A stretch of DNA of 52,936 nucleotides from the NCBI GenBank assembly GCA_023231425.1, contig JALNVI010000015.1:1-52936 (forward strand), read 5' to 3'. Position numbers and translations under genes: made by a program. Source of the stretch: Desulforhopalus sp. GTDB taxonomy: Bacteria > Desulfobacterota > Desulfobulbia > Desulfobulbales > Desulfocapsaceae. Positions 52,701-52,936 of this stretch are shown here, in pieces; the first letter of the stretch is position 1; each line of letters starts with the position of its first letter. The notes under the pieces were generated by a model. It was not told where the DNA came from. It did not search any database and saw nothing but the letters and a program-made list of their open reading frames with translations.

Positions 52701-52936
52701 CAGAAGCATTAACATTGCTTTCGGCAAAAGACTGAATTGTGGCAGCCGAGCTTGCATCGACCCGCACTTCACCGGCTTTAACCACGGCGTTCTTGATATA
52801 AGCTGACACATCTGAAATAACATCGTTTACAACCCCCAGCAAACCATAAGCTTTGGCATCCGAATCAGTCAGATTGCCAATATCCGGATAGCGATCACTC
52901 AAATCATCGACGCCACCGGTAATTTTCTGCCAACGC
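28780..52936 (-). CDS. giant multi-repeat surface/secreted protein (adhesin-like), 5'-truncated by the window
   Basis: More than 8,050 codons without a stop. The frame stays open to the window edge, and the TTG at 52902 lies inside a repeat (RWQKITGGVDDLSDRYPD), so the true N-terminus is outside. The visible protein is rich in Ala, Gly, Ser, Thr, Val, Asp and Asn. I counted only three Cys by eye, and it has no membrane segment. From N to C it has long beta-type super-repeats with VYEYxG modules, a beta-helix-like region (41.1-44.5 kb), Gly/Asp-rich repeats (39.5-41.1 kb), a polyglycine domain, a beta-propeller, PKD-like repeats, an inserted four-repeat module, RTX-like repeats and a basic tail of about 200 residues ending NTCRI. 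This fits a giant exported adhesin. Export by the downstream SecA-like/HlyD genes is inferred from context. GC content is a little lower than in the fab operon. Confidence 0.93.
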   Translation of the reverse strand, partial: RWQKITGGVDDLSDRYPDIGNLTDSDAKAYGLLGVVNDVISDVSAYIKNAVVKAGEVRVDASSAATIQSFAESNVNASGGSAFGEGTVVAVNGQLVINLVEGQAVAHITDSSITTTNIGTTGDVHVDVSTATALDATLLAATDTGDKAYGISLAMNTLGMESHNALFNTIDAILGDPVLASAFGQDDSAKAQAYIKDSLVSAAGDLSVTALNKASLNATVSNAASSAASALKDASGMSVGGVVAFNKVLSGAEAFIAETSTDNDLMVPIAVDGRLTVSADDSAEFHANVKLVSSSITTNDGGMGVVRESWADFVSADFSTEEGSQAITFGERIRLTDDYANGGNTGSVYEYMGEDGTLDLGTQDYSDLGYWKEVLETQLFPEGLNVSNSDSKGIGGLVVFNELRSDAVAYIDRADVRAQDVTVTAVENASVHATADSTVTSSGGSAFGEGKSIAVNGTIATNVMMSQADAHISNSDVVTTVGDVVVDAKNTSLLDAKTLSATNSGDTAVGLTVAFNTLGWESQNILFNTFDALIGDPAFANAFGNQQPSEAKAYILDSNIYSAGALTLAALSEASINATVSNESTAAAYALKDASSLSVGGVLASNMVNGKASAYIDFTGAQGTVDVNGPVSITSQDNSSIIANSKLAAISSTTNDYGLSLVTQLVDNVLGEYQYTDRSGIRNLDTLDQVMLDAVDFTSLEDPDEVVQGDRVQLEFDTGGGLADEVYEYIDSTPLADSVALDSQTYSDTSTWKKITATAGGTYQFVGTSEENVDLSLEDYTDTSRWLETMSVDPRELIPGLNLNFSDSDSMGFGALVVRNEVRGSAESFIDNTVLNAGGDVSLQALETATVKAFDESTVTSSGGSILGGGKSVAVSGVVVTNMVLSDANAYITGSKVTTTNQGDVILDAQNTSLIDAEIASSIASNGVSIGVTLAFNTIGWDAQNILFNTIDAIIGTEIGNENPAEVQAYIQNSDVSAAGTISLSADSNADISSEIAKSSSAIKYGLEGSKTVSVGAIVGMNKVSTQTKAFIDNGSIVETLNGNIGLEAENRSSIISNVSVSGLAISAGTETSLSVPVDLSIARNEIHNKVESFISDVDQVTVNNGSLVMTAFDSALIAAKSSASSIGVVASTAKSIGVSGGGATAENIIDDYARAYIVNSDVMTSGAGLGQGDVILDARNSATINATIETLSISVGIGKDTTTGIAIGFSLAFNSIGELGDPNEVLAYIMNSDVIASGEINLSALSDNQIHAEVVAAAIGIGASASGTSAAVSVGGVLALNEIVVDVNASIAGHDAITATGSSRLEAANIALTAEDTSKIDAVAGAAAVSGAVGTSTSAAVSIGVAVAHNRINNNVEAYIANVDQGIEVDGDITIVANETAEITVTSAAAALAVALGKTGVAISGAGAEATNLILGKTNAYIENSIVANSVNTHLTATNSSIIEATIVSASAAVAIGKDGLGASIGVALAGNIIGWDAIDGTAYTYTTGDDPASLATGDRVKIESGVGKNNVYEYVGEDVDLYDYSTAGGTKTLNDGDLVKVNTGYDDKKGAETTIYRYIGDEASIDLGDEDYTDTSLWASVGSSRLVMQDYGNSDLWRQVNLGKAPIEVQAYILDSSIQTSGDFIVEAESRQTIDAIVLAGSIAASGGSTGVALSGAAVGAMNLISTKVRSFIDGDGAGGISAGSVTVTAIDNSTINVITGAASLAAGFGSTGVAISVGVALAHNSISNDVSSFIVNADNGLSTSNGSVVITATESSTLSSITAAASASVAIGSTGVAISGAGAAATNSITNRANASIEESFLTSASDVLINASDSSVIDANVLVTSAAAAAGSTGVGVSIGAAYASNMIGYDLLLGIVPIKDPAQVRAYVLASDVSALGDVALTATADEAITSRIVAGSVALAAGGTGIAVGGSGVAAVNMLSTDVKAFFESSEVTGKGIALTADDTTRIMAFGGSAAVAGGFGGTGVAISIGVALAYNMIDNDIAAYILNSEVTSTISNIEVHALEQSLIRSVSAAASVGVGIGGTGVAVSGAGAQASNIILTRTNAYVENSVLVSKGAVDVTAKSLSAAPVLNALTAALVGDLDVLADKLDDAGATDADNEDTENSNERDVDITTDNTFLSQLSGYFTTQGIINSGSLAVTLRDAGKEWAVTDRILGDSYLVTRDGGQFKVSMPSISATVVAASAAVAGGSTGVGVSIGISFATNMIGYALDSDITADYSTADAPATLARGKTVKVVSGVHAGNVYEYLGTNQTPQSGATTVDLKTQDYGNTDLWTQSNLMDAPAEVRAYLRNSSVSAVGDLTQTAISDQSIDALVVAGSAAASGGAVGVSVSGAGAAAVNTIATNVQAFIEGDGLTGIEAGSITLLAKDTSSISAVTGAASLAAAFGGVGVGVSIGVAGAYNEIRNEVTAYILDADNGVKTTGSITIHAVEAATINSLTAAASLAVGIGSVGVAVSGAGAAATNVILNTTNAYVSGSTLVSDGDVVIEAEDISTINAIVVAASASIAGGAVGVGASIGGAFATNLIGFDLLGVESPAEVRAYVEDSDIRAIGGLVQTATAKENITAMVVAGSVALAAGAVGVAVSGTGVAVINSINTDIKAFIENSTIDVGSIVLQADDISQIIADAGAASVAASIALYGGAVSIGAALASNIIDNDVMAYIANSDEITTSNGDILVMANEQANITAKTVAASAAVSISIGGSVAASLTTAINLLTTTVSAFIQNSDNVESTGAVTIAADDRSIIVSDVASAALSAGLISVAVGATLTGNTIRNNVSAYIDNSELTANAGDIFVTATSVPVITTSNITGAISFGIGVSAAGGYSNVLIEGTTEAYINDATLVATGNSVVVKATSTANATPTIAGLSGGLASVAAMFSDSSIKGVTRSHVGGTTSVTANRLDVHATDTSTVNPSTVVVGVGGITGAGAKSVGTISRTTEAFVASGSQLILGAATLDVKASSYSIASGKAGGVAGGGIAVALLDVESTVNAITRAYIGGGATVDAGQLNLQADGTAQVKTPSTVVGVGLLAGAGIDLTAKDISTVEAYIGPRTGTQAVTDDQVTHVTIINGGVNVTAENSSTADAQTNVVSVGLLGVAGSKAQSLSDSTTQVYLGDRAEINAADGAVTFEADATATSKAKGTGLTAGVIAVSFTNIEAEANANVQAFTESGGMIVGHTVNILSNSTIDVDVNANGTTGGAIAVGFMNPSATVTNYNNASIGDNTLITAVENFTMRSTSNSDTDAVGTGTTGGAIAVVNATTSIEVGDTTTTDIGAGASVSADGTLIVEAVTSVTADSKAITDAGGLGVGADATANTTFSGVTKTTVGGFLSGEDVTVQARVARLDLDAVTDSEADAGVLITNASSTTKSTSHAQVVIEAGAVIRGENNVDLLAIQSVLDTRSNAASAANGVGGDSTASASTTQTSTSNVTGRSGSEIRTRDLLVKSESPFTPIFSARAEKQGFVLIDVGDTSSSRTLNQTRTINFDSSVLMLGALSPEIEIDENGIVVKKVNATLNGNTLQVGDTVTGPIIVDDIRNNDPTMYGNVLLFIPSSSYDGSTDSNIHATASITGNPTVKFLTGFDFVKVTNNSAIDLQMNEIDVLAEAATTPAGLQSNIVAKIGNTVLPNFVPVNNISTTAGTTEIIIANTNPVAGDITLNGVIDNDLGTTTILSAGGNIVANAGVTIVSNGEQAGSGVRGVVLEAENGHIGTSSGRIQMDSSLLNASALNSIFINEFGGDLVLGLVQSETGDVDLVSSGSILDGNDDTNTNVAADMGFVKLFAQGGSIGSGFIDPLTGVLEIDANALEIDTSGLSESLSALAQGDIHLTEMVGLLNVDTVNSATGNIAIAVLDTSTNQQRDLILGSGSIIAAQQGSISLLVGDDVYLSADSTVVASGIVSLFADNDGYDVGDGARLDLGGPIDADAVTITTGADGDDIQLTSIRPGAETTVNSGSGADTIRVGSHATTINSGGVLNNFAALLTVNGGTDLHDKLLLDDSGDLQVNSGELSSNSLSGFGTAGIQFTDIEDVQLFLGLAGDTLAITSTDYLADVIVYGGGGKDTFTVGDGTTVSNIKGLLNIQGGEGHDTVNVNNENDPAVTTEAILTDKSLTGLGMGDPDFDGLRYGDIEALNIALGAGEDTFTVVSSSAEILVNGAGGNDSFIVAANPSQIAGTVRLQAGDDTLDSLTIAPTVASTLILGSNEDGTVGILTGPTMPGQIEFEQFPEVVINLSDSADVFTIQDTSASLVLNAGDGGDRIQVMNVSYATTITTGAGTDAVGVFDADASLTVVGDATSSNTLTVDRSAITAATSASFEDGSTSDSGVIRNLTNGDINISGLTSVAVELGQGNDYFTIDTTLTGTIVSVDGTSGDDHILVKEIGGETNVSGGDNEDMLTVDIDGFPTADQFIDLHLDVETLVVDNSNSTQATAWLLKTGVLSADTIPGTGSVAVIGTDGVDLTRILGGLASDTLEIASGSGNVEGTVDGNTVELLEGLVVLEPDDSQSFKNYETIVGFDGLVTGTASYEEDGFVFSRVGTLGRDDSTSPAISQSDTLTVESSDGDAFTFYSMDLLAPSLASDQDVNVTVTGTTLNGIEVSQIVTVQGGGDFTTFDSEFGNFTGVVDLRITPDAGTEILIDNFLAQAVFSSGDSNSPKAIGTAEIFGTITIDADNKTISGITKNSKGNPVAFTNVGDGEFINGVLVNGEPVTVPVEVEVIPGNILQFRFGGDLTIGDGSVDTTVGVNSNTNNYGISLFAAGDVVIEGYTTFNFSAVNQVSGAGGGGGGDAGTGGEGGSGGDGGSGGSGGSGGAGHDSTVAEWFGWPISIPISWYYGPGRSGSAGSSGTVSNTTGGNGLTGVAGGSGGSGINGGLAGTGGAQGTAVSAPTTSFSSNKGIGAGAGGSAGGTFTDGGDGAAGDSGDTGSNGSSSAGNDGVDGSSGQNNGTGLIISGGGAGGAGGSGGGGTGGGGGQGGGGGQGGGGGGSAPDEDGGNGGDGGDGGDGGDGGDGGDGGDGGAGGAGGGALEIMALGRVTTGDQVQLKANGAAGTAGSVGSVGGAGVSGSTGSSGSSGSGGETSLINKNGGNGGAGGDGGDGGDGASGGYGGDGGNGAGGAGGTIKLYGTAVYADDKTEINVDGGSGGGSAQGGGVGRFILGSNTVLDDPTGNTAETFDGFQAANTFLKNSTNTTCYTPYIADLIGGSELYGLFNGLAFDADPATDKIDPLAASDSDAIAAVMRLDLNTNNLGSGVDNFTNYDLLLFFNLTSFNLEAPKLGVLLDNYTDPTYSQNLLYGGAATNSLFGGKGGIQELDALEAGGVWGTLIPVGNALINASVGDFYIDDGDGDSDTNAPRALANNEVAYIRLTRAESPVVDQLTGFDAITVASSDQVYGVNSDQDALVVVNADDLSQRQFFKDGDVVVDTAGSIVTLDGLSGVTDIALSEDGSYLYVAGNADAKISIFQRDDSTGNLTFQGNAPGVIDGVESIVIGNNHLYANGSTALSVYTIDAVSGELTFEESFAGSAPGKLTLSQDGTLLYAPGENTDTLRVLETADLSAALQTLTDGELITNSLGNQVFLDGLDGVSSVAVSQNDHFIYVSGSSSNSISVFERDSVTNTLTLVETLQNGVNGVRGLAGASSVKLTPDGNYLVASGEESNALAVFQISDVSTGTLQFAQLLRNNVGGTQGLEAPGPLAFVTTGESIFAGSTLGLVEFTNLAFGNTLPEPIRFLTDFEAIEALTVTTGGGDDTITLVKAPGPEVVTTTLSTGGGNDFVVLQDLNLARPADLLDPTTIVNLGSGNDQAQLRSNTPGTSVLINGEEDDDTIVISFTGQDSRTEVSGGSGQDTVRVSGASLPNSTDPNAIVVAHGDDPNNVPQSEGDTLLFNPQQMDFAPGSPNQNMGDIRVTTPGLMGLVAYDTFEGVQVVAPPFVTFIGTPSIFEGDSVTFEIEVDPLGFSLDEAVTWDIDGDGRFGEVVGSSLGDTSFRETMTLTWAQLVDFGINDQGTVQIGVSATNDQGTSEAFTTLTISNTAPAVSVRGEDQPLLNLPDVNGDGLLGVPYDIFFGAEDPGDDRVTEWRVVWDAATFDAGDPFTYEVFGSGTTSAAHTYETLGAFAIQVFAVDEDFSSTDFVLNSTFSGQHQVSIGVSADQVSAGGPYTIAEGETLDLLATATGADAGLVGSYIWDINGDGIFGDGGISTATGSISWDDLQQLPTIPVDDNTIINNVSVRVHYINGPTVDSAATSLTVTNSDPGVVLDPIADVAENGVIALTGTITDPSAADTFSLTINWGDTVNGEIIDLTNSGANVAYDTNTRQFSVTHQYLDDNPTGTRQDTYTVDVVVRDDDGGFGADSTQVTVLNEPPVIVINPISAIDENGIATVTGTIADAGTLDTLSLTINWGNPFTSNNIETVELAASATGSQTFSFSHQYSDDNPTATAADNYTINMVVTDDDLEMGSASETVLVRNVAPQLSNLAATTIDENGDTRLTGTLTDPGILDTFSLQVTWGDGSAETIDLSEGTTNFDLAHQYIDDDPSGTASDSFAIGVQITDDDGGSSNTETTTVTVNNVSPEVIDLSLSSSVIVENGLAALLGKIGDAGTADTFILSINWGDPLSSGNVEIIDLAQANLPHNVIFDSGNRTFSVTHQYLDDNPSATASDIYTISATVADDDGGVSLTASTVLTVVNTAPDLVNLTLNETVIDENDSIVLSGRFTDIGSLDTHTLTIDWGNPLEVGNVETIDLSNAGLISNVTFDPGTRTFTVSHQYQDDNPSVTSTDDFFITATLTDDDGGFSKLGCEREVVHTLADTLAAQDAIAAARDGENSLTATSFDLVYDGTNVSVNVEGFSSAEALLGHVQDAVDRQLAGLTEAGDVLLSLDVNGQLQIGLGHSLNDTSAAVALIDNARTGTDFDIDAVSFDMVYDGVSVSVMVFAGSFATADQLATHLQSTIDDQLQALNLGAAEDVLVKVGAGDALEIELGHTLADTTGAEAEIAAARDLTNGIATTLFELVYDGTAVTLRVEGLSSALALANHVQTAVDLALTDANAGVAGELDRNPVFKVLVKLDANNMIDFEAGQDVIDGLRYDMLADSSAAEAVIAGARINDNLNSDVSFNLELNGVTFLVAVTAAEFGDASALRDHIQSAVDSAVSNAGLIGNLLVGLDSNEAIVIDAVGPTSVTVNNVVPVFIDQSNSAAIPGAVLPPNQTVTVGGSFIDPGSLDTHDVTVNWGDGSALSMESIVGGGRSFSLDHAYATPGVFDIVVALQDDDNGQVEFTSSAFLSGVSLVDGVLYIVGTPDDDNVRIIESESNPSVAGGRSLTVEADLGFEPGGQISQVFDIDEVKSISVRMVSEDDHDVLQWVGADNNDQFIVTGDTIIKGGLVTTLFPSELEVLELDGGRGADTFMVQSTHPHMMTRLLGGEGNDIFNISSDAPDMGGTLDNILGDLQLDGGTGTNTLNISDRGSSIGRTITIDQEGVYGLGTSVNRADIAFTAGGSFTGGFNLGLGSGNDDVTVLGSPSNSITTVYLGAGNDSLSLHDRSAGSDGLVVGFGEAGSDFLDARDWNTGVAFVGDHGQATSSGGKLVELISTSSTGGGADRILGSTLADVLLGGDGSDRITGGRGDDLILGDNGRIRLSGAKASQIIASSTRRGGNDTIDGGSGDNVLIGGDGSDRITSGSGADVVLGDNGSVRLSGGRLSQVVAESTRTGGNDDINGGSGNNLLMGGDGSDRVTSGNGRDVLLGDNGIAIFSGGRLSSVVTEPRNIGGDDVLRGGGGDDVLLGGMGSDRLYGENGDDVLLGDNGRISFSGGRVSSITPFYEFGGDDILDGGPGSDILIGGLGNDILYGDLSEDIFYDDGWNTFRFMTERFNNYSPYVFSSGDVKNIVGGYTGQNQFDMWHSVYEDEPARHHGGTVASEEMGYYATQADIPVPQGARTHSDQVSNEVDMPVLVDLYVNNSADKPSNEGNQHLFLQTESRNDLKLIVAGVSGWSVASGRRKNKKKRLFNEDLQRLNQQKNKSWRWVDNYLEVKKDNNEVRWNKPLVQTPVITREIKNQNTCRI
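29400..30190 (-). repeat. RTX-like Gly/Asp repeats with four 171-nt units near the C-terminus
   Basis: The GDNG codons occur at 30067-30078, 29896-29907, 29725-29736 and 29554-29565: exactly 171 nt (57 residues) apart each time. Each unit has a GGxxDxIxGGxGDNVLxGGxGSDRI nonapeptide block, typical of calcium-binding RTX rolls, followed by an SGGRxSxV strand pair. Confidence 0.9.
31435..32577 (-). repeat. four-repeat module inserted into a PKD-like domain
   Basis: Four repeats marked by FDLVYDGTNVSVNV, FDMVYDGVSVSVMV, FELVYDGTAVTLRV and FNLELNGVTFLVAV. The first Phe codons end at 32466, 32205, 31935 and 31620, giving spacings of 87, 90 and 105 residues. Each unit has a HxQxxVDxxL helix and an AxIAxAR helix, so it looks alpha/beta, unlike its neighbours. 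It begins right after DDDGGFSK with LGCEREVV, and ends before TSVTVNNVVP, the normal continuation of a PKD repeat. Confidence 0.8.
32580..34200 (-). repeat. PKD-like tandem repeats in the giant protein
   Basis: About six repeats of 80-100 residues with the pattern ENGxxxLxGxxxDxGxxDTxxLxINWGD...HQYxDDNPxxTxxDxYxIxxxVxDDDGG...VxNxxP. These are PKD/cadherin-like Ig folds with probable calcium-binding DDNP and DDDGG loops. One more copy lies at 31,070-31,435 beyond an inserted module; degenerate relatives reach 35,180. Confidence 0.82.
35800..36785 (-). other. YVTN/lactonase-like beta-propeller domain in the giant protein
   Basis: About 325 residues with repeated blades of the form GVxxVAVSxDGxxxYVxGxxxxxISVFxRDxxTGxL. 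Examples are DIALSEDGSYLYVAG, SVAVSQNDHFIYVSGS and SVKLTPDGNYLVASG. This is the pattern of seven-bladed lactonase/YVTN propellers found in surface proteins. Confidence 0.8.
37485..38615 (-). repeat. glycine-rich domain with (GGD)n tract in the giant protein
   Basis: About 375 residues dominated by Gly-Gly-X triplets (GGDGGDGG, GGAGG, GSSGSSGS). The purest (GGD) tract is encoded at 37,903-37,980. It is interrupted by one aromatic insert (EWFGWPISIPISWYYG, near 38,430-38,490). The triplet pattern is that of polyglycine-II bundles. Confidence 0.8.
44500..49600 (-). repeat. about 250-residue super-repeats of the giant protein
   Basis: Marker GVAxSGAGAxAxN recurs at 48,735, 47,604, 46,845 and 45,564 (ends of the GVA codons), and a diverged copy lies near 44,810. 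Units without an insert are about 250 residues (759 and about 751 nt); units carrying a VYEYxG module are longer (1,131 and 1,281 nt). Within a unit, PAEVRAYVxxSD, VAGSxALAAG and ISIGVALAxNxI recur in fixed order. Confidence 0.8.
46085..51970 (-). repeat. dispersed VYEYxG...DYxDxxxW modules in the giant protein
   Basis: Insertions of about 50-130 residues at 51,815-51,970, 50,560-50,830, 48,095-48,480 and 46,085-46,265; a fifth runs off the window edge. Shared pattern: GDxVxV...GxVYEYxG...DLxxQDYxDxxxW. The placement of aromatic residues recalls small carbohydrate-binding modules of the CBM5/12 type, but that is a guess from the pattern. Confidence 0.6.
49900..52936 (-). repeat. three long N-terminal repeats of the giant protein (about 365-420 residues each)
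   Basis: Three units start at SDAKAYGLLGVVNDV (near 52,860), SDSKGIGGLVVFNEL (near 51,765) and SDSMGFGALVVRNEV (near 50,510). Each continues with SGGSxxGxGxxxAVxG, DAxxTSLxDA-type and ILFNTxDAxIG motifs. The first two end with a VYEYxG module. Likely stacked beta structure. Confidence 0.75.

Noticed and set aside
28780..52902. TTG at 52902 as the start codon of the giant protein
   Set aside because: The frame is open to the window edge and the codon lies inside a repeat unit (DDLSDRYPD), so it is internal.

Overview
The window looks like a chromosomal segment of a Gram-negative anaerobe, most likely a Desulfobacterota (Desulfobulbales-like) bacterium. This is an inference from gene content: the order fabF-rpiB-nrdR-ribD, a yceD-rpmF-plsX-fabH fatty-acid cluster, an acyl-CoA dehydrogenase with an ETF whose alpha subunit carries two [4Fe-4S] motifs, and a complete Mla lipid-transport operon. 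No rRNA, tRNA or CRISPR array was seen.

Layout. 1-4.8 kb, plus strand: an M48/Ste24 membrane protease, a small two-helix membrane protein, a PilC/GspF-type inner-membrane protein, an HU/IHF-family DNA-binding protein and a ParB-domain protein. 4.8-18.9 kb, minus strand: a near-continuous housekeeping array. Read in its own direction it runs mlaE, mlaF, mlaD (double MCE), mlaC, a cyclic-nucleotide-binding-fold protein, yceD, rpmF, plsX, fabH, acyl-CoA dehydrogenase, etfB, etfA, fabG, acpP, fabF, rpiB, nrdR, ribD. Many of these genes overlap by 1-4 nt. 18.9-21.4 kb: the mla promoter region, a 184-bp imperfect palindrome, RNase D on the plus strand and a frameshifted remnant of a 2-hydroxyacyl-CoA dehydratase subunit.

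21.4-52.9 kb, minus strand: an AT-richer accessory locus centred on one giant open reading frame of more than 8,050 codons, whose 5' end lies beyond the window. Behind it come a DUF3467 protein, a GAF-GAF-TM-HlyD protein, a PqqD-like/M50 (site-2 protease)/HlyD fusion, a short SecA-like ATPase and a periplasmic HlyD/MFP adaptor. No HlyB-type ABC transporter and no TolC-type outer-membrane protein is visible. I read this as a dedicated secretion or assembly system for the giant repeat protein. The gene set and order are seen directly; the function is inference.

The giant protein is a mosaic. From N to C (high to low coordinates) it has long Ala/Gly/Val/Ser-rich beta-type super-repeats with interspersed VYEYxG...DYxDxxxW modules, a beta-helix-like region, Gly/Asp-rich repeats, a polyglycine (GGD)n domain, a YVTN-like beta-propeller, PKD-like repeats split by a four-repeat module, four RTX-like repeats of exactly 171 nt, and a basic C-terminal tail. 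I found only three cysteines in the visible protein.
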